Shown here one piece after another: positions 55,578-63,315 of a stretch of DNA of 64,000 nucleotides (its first letter is position 1; every line of letters starts with the position of its first letter). The notes under the pieces were generated by a model. The model was not told where the DNA came from. It saw only the letters and a program-made list of their open reading frames with translations, and ran no database searches. The position numbers and the translations under genes were made by a program. The stretch comes from Lactococcus petauri (GTDB lineage Bacteria; Bacillota; Bacilli; Lactobacillales; Streptococcaceae): the NCBI RefSeq assembly GCF_002154895.1, contig NZ_MUIZ01000002.1, positions 62,001 through 126,000 of the forward strand. The letters are read 5' to 3'.

Positions 55578-57176
55578 ATGAACGCAGATAAAAAACGTAA
55601 AGTACGCAATATCGCACTCTTAGCCCTACTTGGCTTAATCGGTGGTACTTTCGCCTTCACTGCTTTTAACCAACAGGCAATCAATGACCGAGAAAGAGAA
55701 AATCTAGCGCAAGTCGGCGGACGTGTCCACGACTACTTTAACCGGGAAGAAGAAAACAAGGATGTTTTCGTGGAAAACTTCGGGCAAGAACCGCTGATGG
55801 CGAGGCTTCGTCTTTCGGAGTACATGGCGATTCAAGAACGCGGTCAGACTGAATGGACTTCGGTTGTTTCGACAAGTGATCGCGAGGATACAAGCACCTG
55901 GAGCACTTATATCCCTTCTGCGGGTAATCTCACTGAACGTACAGGAGAAGGCCACGTGTATTTTAATCAATTTTCTCGACTTAGCTTTGGTCGAGAAGGT
56001 GCAGCCCCCTGGTTTCTTCCTACGTTTAACACTGTTTATGATGAGAATCATGCACTTTTTGACTTATCAGCCGCTGCAGGCGATGCACTTGATTATGCAA
56101 GTGGAGGATACACACATCCGGGCGATGGGACAGATAATTTCTGGGGTGAAAATGACAGTGTCGATAACAGCGCAGGCCGTTATCAGGGAGCTACGGTAAC
56201 ACGAGAGACTGCGCAAAACTTAACTCAAAATCTTCCGCCAATGTCACTCCAAGCGTGGACAGAAAATCCAAGAACGGGGAACTTTTGGGTGATTGACCAT
56301 AATACTGGTTGGGCCTATTGGGCAAATCGACTCCAACCCGGTCAAGCAACCTCGTATCTGATTGATGAAGCCAGAATGTTGGAGGGGGCAGATAACATTC
56401 CGGGCTCTTATTATTACGCGATTCATGTTTCCAGTGAGCTTATCAGTCCTGGGGAAAGATTCTCTGACGAGCCTGATCACGTGAATGACTTCCTCTCCGC
56501 AGTTCGTGCGAGTGATGGCAATCCTTTGTCAACCGCAAGTTCGCCACTAAGAGATTTTAACTTTAACGCCATGAATCCGGGGCGTATCTTTACCACAGAG
56601 GATGACCAAGCCTTTCGTTACCTTGAAAATCAAGGCAGCGGCAACCATATGATTATCCGTAACGAAGTTATTCCTGACGTGTCTTTTGAAGCGCAAGAGT
56701 CTCAGATGGAAACTTGGTTTAACAGTGGCATTTTACCGGAACTTCGAGCTCTGGTTCAGCCTGTGGCTGACGAGTTCACGACAGGAGAACTCAACCCAGT
56801 AGATCTACATATTGTTGATTTTGCAGGTTTGAACTTTTTCTTCATGGGCATGAGCACAGTGCCATTTGCCGATATCACGCAAGTTGTTTCAGACGGCAAC
56901 CCTCGGGCTTTTGCCTTATCACTGATTGATGTGAACCGTGTTTCTGGTGCCAATCATGGTTTCACGAGTGTTGACGAACGTGTAGGTCCGAGTAACAGCT
57001 GGTGGTGGTTGCGCACACCAAGTTTTGAACAGCATTGGTTCCCCGAAAAAATTACATTACCAATGGCTTGGCAAATCTCTAATGCTCAATTTTTGGTAGG
57101 AACACCTGCCATACAAGTTCCTGAACACAGCGCTTCCGATGGTGGTATCCGCCCCGCCCTCATAATCCATCAGTAA
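55578..57176 (+). CDS. Secreted/membrane-tethered protein, SipW-like signal and DUF6273-like C-terminus (copy 2)
   Basis: A 532-aa paralogue of the 19078 product. The hydrophobic N-terminus ends GLIGGTFAFTAFNQQ (about 19-33), then DVFVENFGQEPLMARLRLSE, PGDGTDNFWGEN, GWAYWANRLQPGQATSYLID, and C-terminal WWWLRTPSF...GIRPALIIHQ typical of DUF6273. There is no LPxTG motif, so it is either released or held by the N-terminal segment. Middle and C-terminal parts differ most between the copies. The ribosome binding site is GAGGGGGGAG. Monocistronic. Function unknown. Confidence 0.8.
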   Translation: MNADKKRKVRNIALLALLGLIGGTFAFTAFNQQAINDRERENLAQVGGRVHDYFNREEENKDVFVENFGQEPLMARLRLSEYMAIQERGQTEWTSVVSTSDREDTSTWSTYIPSAGNLTERTGEGHVYFNQFSRLSFGREGAAPWFLPTFNTVYDENHALFDLSAAAGDALDYASGGYTHPGDGTDNFWGENDSVDNSAGRYQGATVTRETAQNLTQNLPPMSLQAWTENPRTGNFWVIDHNTGWAYWANRLQPGQATSYLIDEARMLEGADNIPGSYYYAIHVSSELISPGERFSDEPDHVNDFLSAVRASDGNPLSTASSPLRDFNFNAMNPGRIFTTEDDQAFRYLENQGSGNHMIIRNEVIPDVSFEAQESQMETWFNSGILPELRALVQPVADEFTTGELNPVDLHIVDFAGLNFFFMGMSTVPFADITQVVSDGNPRAFALSLIDVNRVSGANHGFTSVDERVGPSNSWWWLRTPSFEQHWFPEKITLPMAWQISNAQFLVGTPAIQVPEHSASDGGIRPALIIHQ

Positions 57177-57202
57177 CTCCAAAAAGTATTAGCGAACCAA
57201 AT

Positions 57203-57237
57203 AAAAAGACAAAGTTCTTGTGACTTTGTCTTTTTGT
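57203..57237. terminator. Bidirectional terminator between DUF6273 copy 2 and gatD
   Basis: AAAAAGACAAAGT-TCTTGTG-ACTTTGTCTTTTT, a 13-bp perfect stem with A and T tails. Confidence 0.92.
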
Positions 57238-57240
57238 ATT

Positions 57241-58032
57241 TTAATGTTCGTAATGTTCAACTTTACGTTTGGCATCCGTGATTTGTTGCCCTTTTTCTTC
57301 GTGGGCGAGAATTTCCTCGAAGGCTGGAAGTTCCAAGTCTTGCCCGTATTTTTGATATAAGGCAGTTGTGACGAGGCGATAGGCCAAGCGTGCATTGCGC
57401 GAAAGGATGGGACCGTGGAAGTAAGTACCAAATGTATTTTTATAGTGGAGCCCTTCGGTGTCATCGTCGGGATTGTTCCCGCCACCATAAACCACTTTAC
57501 CTAAAGCTTTTTCGCCTTCACCAAGATAGGTAATTCCCGAGTGATTTTCAAAACCATAATAAGTTTCACCAAACTCTTCGTTATGAATTTGAATATCGCC
57601 AATAAAACGGTCATTGCCAAGGTTTTTGGTGTAGTGCGGCAAGATACCGGTACAGTCAATCTTGTTGCCAGCAGCATTGATATAGTACTGACCTAACATT
57701 TGATAGCCGCCACAGATGGCAAGCATAGGCTTTTCAGCCTCAATATAGGATTTGAGTGGTGCTGTGATATTTTTGAAGCTGTCCGCGATGATTTCCTGTT
57801 CATAATCTTGACCACCGCCCCAGAAGACAAGGTCATAAAAATCTTGATCAAAACTATCTTCAAGGGAAACTATATCAAAAGTCATTTCAGCGCCTAATTT
57901 TTCGCCGACATACTTAAGCATGAGTATGTTACCGTTATCGCCATAAGTATTCATCAAGTCTCCATAAAGATGGGCAACATGAAGGTTGTATTTAGGATTT
58001 TCTAAATTTGATGTTAAAGAAGTATAAACCAT
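57241..58032 (-). CDS. gatD: Lipid II isoglutaminyl synthase, glutaminase subunit GatD
   Basis: A 263-aa CobB/CobQ-like class I glutamine amidotransferase. Nucleophile Cys107 is in [10 protein letters not shown], and His206 in GTYFHGPIL. It supplies ammonia to MurT for amidation of the D-Glu of lipid II. The start shares a base with the murT stop (TAATG), so translation is coupled. Confidence 0.95.
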   Translation of the reverse strand: MVYTSLTSNLENPKYNLHVAHLYGDLMNTYGDNGNILMLKYVGEKLGAEMTFDIVSLEDSFDQDFYDLVFWGGGQDYEQEIIADSFKNITAPLKSYIEAEKPMLAICGGYQMLGQYYINAAGNKIDCTGILPHYTKNLGNDRFIGDIQIHNEEFGETYYGFENHSGITYLGEGEKALGKVVYGGGNNPDDDTEGLHYKNTFGTYFHGPILSRNARLAYRLVTTALYQKYGQDLELPAFEEILAHEEKGQQITDAKRKVEHYEH

Positions 58033-59381
58033 TAGTGCATCTCCTTTCCAATCATCTTGTTTTGTGCAAGCAACTCACGCATTTCTAACATTGCAGTGTA
58101 AGTTGCTAGGATATAGATGTGCTGATCTGCTTCATTTTTGAGGGCATCAAGGATTTGTGGTAGCGACTCAAGTTCATGAATTTTGCTTTCGTCAAATCCA
58201 GAAACACGATAACGACGAGCCATTTCACTATGGCGGACACCACCAACAAAGATTTGGTCAATATCCATGTCATGGACCAGCTCAAAGTTAGCATCCCAAA
58301 TCCAGCTTGTGTCAATACCGTCAGCATAGTTGGCATTGAGCAAGCTAACCAAGGTAAATGGATAATCAGCAAGTTTCATCATTTCCAGCGCCTGGTTTGC
58401 TCCAACAGGATTTTTAATCAGGACAATAGTAGCGGATTTATCGCCAATCTTAAAGGTTTCTTGACGGCCAAAGACGGCTTTAGATTGTTCGAAACCTGCC
58501 TTGATAGTTTCAGCAGGTACGCCGTAAAATTCAGCGACAGAAACAGCAGCAAGAGCGTTGTAGATATTGTAGAGTCCACCCACGTTGATTTTATAAGAAT
58601 GATTATCAATGACAAACTGAGAAGAAGTATTGGTGATTTCTGTGAGCTCAGAAACACGATAATCCAGCTCAGGACGTTTGAAACCGCAGCTTTGGCAGAT
58701 GTAATCGCCAAGGTTAGCATAAGTATTGAGCTTATAATCTAAGATATGATGGCATTCCGGACAAACAACCCCTTCAGTATTATAATGCGCACGTTCAGGC
58801 GCATGACTTTCATGGTCAAAACCATAATACTTGACAGGATTTACCAAAGTCCGTGAATGGAAGAGCGGGCTATCACCATTGAGAAGAACAGTGGCTTCAG
58901 GTGCATTAGCGGCTCCCTTGACGATAAAGTCATAAGTTGTATAAATCTCTCCGTAACGGTCCATTTGGTCGCGGAAAATATTTGTGAAAACAAAAAGTGA
59001 AGGCTTGATATATTCGGTGATTTTTGGCAGTGATGCTTCATCAATCTCCAGAACAGCAAAGCCTTTTTTCCCTTTTTTAACCTTAGGTGCTGTCAAGAAA
59101 GTAGCAGTAATCCCAGTAATCATGTTAGCACCAGAAGTATTTGTGACAACTTTTCCAAAAGCTTTTTCGAGTATACCGACAGTGAGCGCTGTGGTCAAAG
59201 TTTTACCATTGGTCCCTGTCACAACGATAATTTCATAATCTTTTGTTAATGTAGCTAAAATTTCAGGATCAAATTTTAAAGCAATCTTACCAGGCAACGT
59301 ACTTCCACGCTTAAAGATTTTCTCTAAAACTAAGCGTGAACTCTTTCCTGCTAAAGTTGCGAATGAAGTTTTCATAGTCAT
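58032..59381 (-). CDS. murT: Lipid II isoglutaminyl synthase, Mur ligase subunit MurT
   Basis: A protein of about 449 aa. It has the Mur ligase ATP loop [14 protein letters not shown], a four-Cys zinc ribbon (CPEC and CQSC) as in MurT, and the MurT C-terminal DUF1727 domain. It activates lipid II D-Glu for amidation with GatD. Start [10 protein letters not shown] at 59381 (or MKTSF at 59375). Frame extension to 59573 runs through the promoter and sRNA region and was rejected. An extended -10 (TGGTATAAT) ends 7 nt before the ATG: leaderless candidate. Confidence 0.93.
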   Translation of the reverse strand: MTMKTSFATLAGKSSRLVLEKIFKRGSTLPGKIALKFDPEILATLTKDYEIIVVTGTNGKTLTTALTVGILEKAFGKVVTNTSGANMITGITATFLTAPKVKKGKKGFAVLEIDEASLPKITEYIKPSLFVFTNIFRDQMDRYGEIYTTYDFIVKGAANAPEATVLLNGDSPLFHSRTLVNPVKYYGFDHESHAPERAHYNTEGVVCPECHHILDYKLNTYANLGDYICQSCGFKRPELDYRVSELTEITNTSSQFVIDNHSYKINVGGLYNIYNALAAVSVAEFYGVPAETIKAGFEQSKAVFGRQETFKIGDKSATIVLIKNPVGANQALEMMKLADYPFTLVSLLNANYADGIDTSWIWDANFELVHDMDIDQIFVGGVRHSEMARRYRVSGFDESKIHELESLPQILDALKNEADQHIYILATYTAMLEMRELLAQNKMIGKEMH

Positions 59382-59514
59382 AAATGATATTATACCATAG
59401 ATTGCGGTGTTGAGGAGGATAAACTTCTCATTGGAAAAGATATTTTTTTGCTGATAAACAAGGTAATAAGAAGTTGTGAGGGGTGTTCTAACTTCATCAG
59501 ATTTTTCGTTTTTC

Positions 59515-59543
59515 TTGCTCTTAGGAAAGCATGATGTTATAAT
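59515..59543 (+). promoter_or_regulatory. Promoter of the antitoxin RNA
   Basis: TTGCTC (59515-59520), a 17-bp spacer and TATAAT (59538-59543). Confidence 0.7.
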
Positions 59544-59549
59544 AAGTAT

Positions 59550-59656
59550 AAAGAAAAGGACTTGCGCTAACAAGTCCCATGTAGCCGTATTAAGAACGGT
59601 AGCAAGATTTATGTTAAAATAACGTCTGCCCTGCTAAAGTTGGACGTTATTTTTTA
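59550..59656 (+). ncRNA. Putative type I antitoxin RNA
   Basis: A predicted ~105-nt RNA from the promoter above. It forms GGACTTG-CGCTAA-CAAGTCC (59558-59577), then GTAGCCGTATTAAGAACGGT (CCGT/ACGG hairpin), and ends in the terminator AATAACGTC/GACGTTATT with T6. The CCGTnTTAAGACGG-like hairpin recalls antitoxin RNAs of Fst-like loci. It converges with the toxin gene: the terminator stem contains the toxin stop codon, so the two RNAs pair over their 3' ends. Confidence 0.65.
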
Positions 59657-59730
59657 TCGTTTTTATTAACCACTGTAATCATTAATAACGCAAATGCGAT
59701 CATCAATGAAAGTGTTTCATATATCGACAA
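59647..59730 (-). CDS. Holin-like type I toxin (27 aa)
   Basis: A minus-strand ORF from TTG at 59730. The peptide begins MSIYETLSLMIAFALLM and ends TVVNKNDKK: one membrane helix and a basic tail. The YETLSLMIAF signature is that of the putative holin-like toxin family (Hol_Tox). AAAGG precedes the TTG by 9 nt. An in-frame GTG at 59766 would give a 39-aa form. Its probable promoter is TTTTGA (59849-59854) with TATAAT (59826-59831), minus strand. Such peptides depolarise the membrane when not silenced by the antisense RNA. Confidence 0.75.
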   Translation of the reverse strand: MSIYETLSLMIAFALLMITVVNKNDKK

Positions 59731-59762
59731 AAATTGTCGCCTTTCGTTTTTGTGAGGCCAGC

Positions 59763-59780
59763 TCACGATAAAATTACCAT
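59763..59780 (-). CDS. Candidate 5-codon leader peptide before the toxin
   Basis: A very strong Shine-Dalgarno sequence (GGAGGTGAT, minus strand 59785-59793) precedes ATG at 59780, encoding MVILS. Its TGA stop overlaps a GTG (59766) that is in frame with the toxin (GTGA). Translation of the toxin may be coupled to this mini-ORF. No expression evidence. Confidence 0.35.
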   Translation of the reverse strand: MVILS

Positions 59781-59877
59781 AAGCATCACCTCCGAAGGCT
59801 ACCGTCCATAAACTTCTACCTTTTTATTATATCATATGAGTTGTTCTTTCAAAATGCGTTCTAGTATGAATATAACA

Positions 59878-59932
59878 CAAAAAGCTCTTGGACATTGCCA
59901 AGAGCGGGGTGTAGGAGTTTTGAGAGTTCCTC
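59878..59932 (-). ncRNA. Candidate ~55-nt small RNA
   Basis: Minus-strand promoter TTTCAT (59961-59966), a 17-bp spacer and TATACT (59938-59943). The RNA would contain GGAGG-AACTCTCAAAA-CTCC, the segment CTCCTACACCCC (anti-Shine-Dalgarno-like), and a terminator GCTCTTGG/CCAAGAGC with T5 (59879-59905). The compact promoter-hairpin-terminator unit has no ORF. It is located just upstream of the toxin promoter. Confidence 0.5.
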
Positions 59933-60030
59933 CTCTTAGTATAATATAAAAACCTTAAAAATGAAAGAACTAAATTTCACTGTTATTAAACTTCAAGCAA
60001 GACATCTTCAAAATATGCTAAAATAAAAGC

Positions 60031-60762
60031 ATGAAAAATGCGACTGAAATCCTTCAAAAGATGAATCCTAATCAAAAGGTAAATTATGATCGGGTTTATC
60101 AAAAAATGCGTGAAAGCTGGGAGGCTGAAGGTCTTCGGCCCAAAATTTTGCTTCATTCCTGTTGTGCACCCTGTTCAACTTATAGTTTAGAATATCTTTG
60201 TCAAAATGCTGATGTGACAATTTATTTTTCGAACTCGAATATTCATCCTCGTGCCGAGTACGAAAGACGTGAGAAAGTGCAGGCTGATTTTGTTCAAGAC
60301 TTTAATGTAAAAACAGGAAATAATGTTCAGTTTATTGCGGCACCTTATGAACCCAATAAATTTATGCAGATGGTCAATTTGCATCAGCTCGCAGAAGAAC
60401 CTGAAGGTGGTTCGCGTTGCACAGCTTGTTTTCAAATGCGTTTAGATATTGTCGCAGAGAAAGCCCAAGAGTTAGGTTATGATTATTTTGGTTCGGCACT
60501 CACGCTCAGCCCCAAAAAGAACGGCCAACTCATAAATGAAATAGGCTTAGATATGCAAAAAATCTATGCTGTCCAATACTTGCCTAGTGACTTTAAGAAA
60601 AACAACGGCTGGAAACGTTCCGTAGAGATGTGCAAAGAATACGATATTTACCGCCAATGCTATTGTGGCTGTGTCTTTGCAGCACGTCAACAAGGAATTG
60701 ACCTTAAAGAAATTAATAGAAGTGCTGTAAAGTTTATAAATAAAGTAGGCGACAAAAAATAA
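60031..60762 (+). CDS. queH: Epoxyqueuosine reductase QueH
   Basis: A 243-aa DUF208 protein. LLHSCCAPCSTYSLEYL (Cys44, 45, 48) and the later GGSRCTACFQMRL and CYCGCVFA clusters bind the iron-sulfur cluster and second metal. It performs the last step of queuosine synthesis in tRNA. No ribosome binding site is seen; TGCTAAAAT (-10 at 60019-60024) ends 6 nt before the ATG, so the mRNA may be leaderless. Confidence 0.95.
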   Translation: MKNATEILQKMNPNQKVNYDRVYQKMRESWEAEGLRPKILLHSCCAPCSTYSLEYLCQNADVTIYFSNSNIHPRAEYERREKVQADFVQDFNVKTGNNVQFIAAPYEPNKFMQMVNLHQLAEEPEGGSRCTACFQMRLDIVAEKAQELGYDYFGSALTLSPKKNGQLINEIGLDMQKIYAVQYLPSDFKKNNGWKRSVEMCKEYDIYRQCYCGCVFAARQQGIDLKEINRSAVKFINKVGDKK

Positions 60763-60799
60763 AAAAAGTTCTTGATAAATGAATCAAGAACTTTTTTTA
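60761..60799. terminator. Bidirectional terminator between queH and the GntR gene
   Basis: AAAAAAGTTCTTGAT/ATCAAGAACTTTTTT perfect 15-bp stem. Confidence 0.93.
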
Positions 60800-60804
60800 T
60801 GTCC

Positions 60805-61491
60805 TTAGACAAGATAATCAATATAGTATTCTTGACGCTCAGAATCATAAATGAACTTAGTAAACTCAATGAGCCCTCCATTTTCATCATAGGAAAATCG
60901 GTTACGCTGCAGAGCGAAATCCTCGGAAAAGTCAACGTACTGTTTCAAAGATTCGTCAATCTTTATCGCACGGAAAGTATCTTTTATCTGTGAAATAGGA
61001 AGGTTTTTATCATATAAAAGGCGGTAAAGAGAAAAATCGTCATCACTTAAAATTTTTAAATTTTCTTTTTCTTTCAAAGAAAAATAATGTTTAGAATAAA
61101 TGGCTGGCACATCATTTAAGGAATAGACTCGAGTTATTTCATAGACGTAAGGCCAAGCAAATGTATGCTCCGTCATTGAACTTTCTTTTACTTCAATAAT
61201 TTTACTTTTAACATTTATTCCATCCTTTTCAAGGAGACGTGTAAACGGAATAGCATTATTAAGGATGTTAAAAGGTCGATTACTAATAATCGTTGTTCCT
61301 TTACCACTTTGTTTATGGAGATAACCTTCTTGAACCAAAAGTTCGATTGCTTTCCGAATAGTAATTTTACTAACAGCAAACATTTCTACTAATTCGTTTT
61401 CTGTGGGAAAAAGTGAGTTTACAGGATATTTGCCAGTAATAATATCATGTTTTAATTGATTTGAAATTTCTTGATACAAGATACCTTTCAT
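60805..61491 (-). CDS. GntR-family regulator (HutC/UTRA type)
   Basis: A 228-aa protein. The N-terminal winged helix has LKHDIITGKYPVNSLFPTEN (in part: YPVNSLFPTENELVEMF) and VSKITIRKAIELL. A C-terminal UTRA ligand-binding domain (about 85-225) senses an effector, often a phosphosugar. Divergent from the PTS IIC-mupG operon, it probably represses it. AAAAGGAG precedes the ATG. Confidence 0.92.
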   Translation of the reverse strand: MKGILYQEISNQLKHDIITGKYPVNSLFPTENELVEMFAVSKITIRKAIELLVQEGYLHKQSGKGTTIISNRPFNILNNAIPFTRLLEKDGINVKSKIIEVKESSMTEHTFAWPYVYEITRVYSLNDVPAIYSKHYFSLKEKENLKILSDDDFSLYRLLYDKNLPISQIKDTFRAIKIDESLKQYVDFSEDFALQRNRFSYDENGGLIEFTKFIYDSERQEYYIDYLV

Positions 61492-61648
61492 TACTTTTCT
61501 CCTTTTTTCTTCTGAATATAATCTATCTATTCATTATAAACTATATTGGAAAAAATAGAAAAAATATAATGTTCACAGCATATTTACAAGTACAAATAAA
61601 TTACTTAAGGGATAGTAATAAAGAATGAATAATATTTTAGAACATCGG

Positions 61649-61707
61649 TTGCGCAATAAAGATTATAATGTTATAATGTTTTTAGTGCAAAAGAGAAACC
61701 GTTTTCA
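61649..61707 (+). promoter_or_regulatory. Promoter and cre-like site of the PTS-mupG operon
   Basis: TTGCGC (61649-61654), a 17-bp spacer and TATAAT (61672-61677). AGAAACCGTTTTCA (61694-61707) fits the cre consensus with one mismatch and lies downstream of the start point. Confidence 0.75.
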
Positions 61708-61732
61708 TTCTAAAAGAAGAAAGGAAAAGTTA

Positions 61733-63043
61733 ATGAACGGATTAATTACATTTTTGGAGCAAAAAGTCTCTCCAATGGCAAACAAGATTGGTGGTCAGCG
61801 CCATATGCTAGCAATCAGAAAAGGGATTATTGCAACCTTGCCCTTAACCTTGGTGGGAGCTTTCTTTGTTATTTTCTTGAATTTCCCTATCCCCGCAGTA
61901 GCGGAAAAGCTGACACCATATCTGACGGTGTTGGATATCCCTTATCGTTTCACAGTTGGAGTTCTGGCTTTATATGCAGCATTTGGTATTGCGAGTGCAC
62001 TCGCACAAAGTTATAAGCTAGACACATTAACAGCGGGAATCGTAGCAGTCATGAGTTTTCTAGCTACAAGTATTCAACCTGTTCGCTTATTTGAGGATGT
62101 TCAAGTCACGGAGGTACAGACACAGGTAGTGGCTGCAGGACGATATCTTAATATCGCTCAATTAGGCGCTCAATCTCTATTTGGAGCTATTGTGACCGCT
62201 ATTATTTCTGTTGAGATATACAGATTTATGAAGGAAAGAAATATCACAATCAAAATGCCTGAGGGCGTACCTCCTGAAGTAAGTAATTCTTTTGCTGCTT
62301 TATTTCCAGCAGGTGCAAACTTACTTTTATTCTGGGGGATTCGTCATGTGATTGGCTTTGATATTAATGCAACTCTTTCAAATATTATCATGCCAATGCA
62401 AGATTTCTTGGCAGGAAATAGTTTGCTTGGGGGACTTGTAACTGTATTCTTAATCTGTTTCTTTTGGGTATTAGGTATTCATGGTCCTGCCATTATGGGT
62501 CCTGTTATTCGTCCGTTCTGGGAAAGCTCAATTGCTGAAAATATGGATGCTTTTGCAGCGGGTACGCCGGCATCGCAAATGCCTAATATGTTTACGGAAA
62601 TGTTCTTGCAATGGTTTGTATGGATTGGAGGAGCAGGTGCTACCTTTGCGCTCATTTGTCTTTTCTTAACTTCCAAATCGTCATATTTAAAAGAGCTGGG
62701 ACGTATTGGTTTCTTGCCAGGAATATTTAATATTAATGAGCCGATTATTTTTGGTGCCCCTATTGTTATGAATCCAACCTTGGCCATTCCCTTTATCTTA
62801 TCTCCACTTGTTATGACAGTTATTGCTTATGTAGCGACGATTACGAATATTGTGCCAATGACAGTTTCACGAACCGTATTTACCGTTCCATCACCTATTG
62901 GTGCGATGATGGTTACAAACTGGCATATTATGGCAGCAGTGCTTGTTGTGGTCAATTTCTTTGTGAGTTTAGTTATTTACTATCCTTTCTTCAAAGTATT
63001 TGAAAAACAGTTGATGGAAAGTGAAAAGGAAGGAGAAAAATGA
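61733..63043 (+). CDS. PTS EIIC, lactose/cellobiose family
   Basis: A 436-aa membrane protein. It starts MNGLITFLEQKVSPMANKIG, with eight to ten spans and the family motifs FWVLGIHGPAIMGPVIRPFW (in part: LGIHGPAIMGPV) and NINEPIIFGAPIVMNP, with the substrate-binding His and Glu. It imports a disaccharide or related sugar with IIA/IIB proteins not encoded in the window. The start at 61733 follows AAAGGAAAAG; the longer frame contains the promoter. The neighbouring mupG suggests a MurNAc-containing substrate. Confidence 0.9.
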   Translation: MNGLITFLEQKVSPMANKIGGQRHMLAIRKGIIATLPLTLVGAFFVIFLNFPIPAVAEKLTPYLTVLDIPYRFTVGVLALYAAFGIASALAQSYKLDTLTAGIVAVMSFLATSIQPVRLFEDVQVTEVQTQVVAAGRYLNIAQLGAQSLFGAIVTAIISVEIYRFMKERNITIKMPEGVPPEVSNSFAALFPAGANLLLFWGIRHVIGFDINATLSNIIMPMQDFLAGNSLLGGLVTVFLICFFWVLGIHGPAIMGPVIRPFWESSIAENMDAFAAGTPASQMPNMFTEMFLQWFVWIGGAGATFALICLFLTSKSSYLKELGRIGFLPGIFNINEPIIFGAPIVMNPTLAIPFILSPLVMTVIAYVATITNIVPMTVSRTVFTVPSPIGAMMVTNWHIMAAVLVVVNFFVSLVIYYPFFKVFEKQLMESEKEGEK

Positions 63044-63300
63044 GTTACGATATTGCAGTTGTTTCCTTTATAACATTTCTTACAGCGATGATTTATTTGG
63101 AAAAAGGAAAAGTCCCCGAATTTTTAAGGAAAGGCAAACTTTTTAAAGTTATACCAATGCTTTTACTTTTTATCATCATGATGTTAACACTATCTGTTTT
63201 GACTCATATCTTATATTTTGCAGTGGTTGCTACCATTATGAGCAGTTGTCTCTTATTGTGGCGGTTTAAATCCTATGTTGATCAGTGGGATAAGGTTTAA
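63040..63300 (+). CDS. Small membrane protein, 86 aa
   Basis: Overlaps the PTS IIC stop by 4 nt (ATGA), with AAGGAG upstream, so it is coupled to it. Three hydrophobic segments at about 5-20, 35-57 and 58-73 (IPMLLLFIIMMLTL visible). Rich in aliphatic residues, with the C-terminus ending SYVDQWDKV. No family recognised. Its place between the permease and MupG suggests a role in the same uptake pathway, possibly an accessory subunit. Confidence 0.8.
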   Translation: MSYDIAVVSFITFLTAMIYLEKGKVPEFLRKGKLFKVIPMLLLFIIMMLTLSVLTHILYFAVVATIMSSCLLLWRFKSYVDQWDKV

Positions 63301-63315
63301 AGAGGAGAAAATAGA

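Noticed and set aside
59382-59573. N-terminal extension of MurT to 59573
   Set aside because: It runs through the murT -10 box and the antitoxin promoter; MurT similarity starts at MTMKTSF.
61625-61732. N-terminal extension of the PTS IIC
   Set aside because: Contains the promoter and cre-like site; a ribosome binding site and family similarity support the ATG at 61733.
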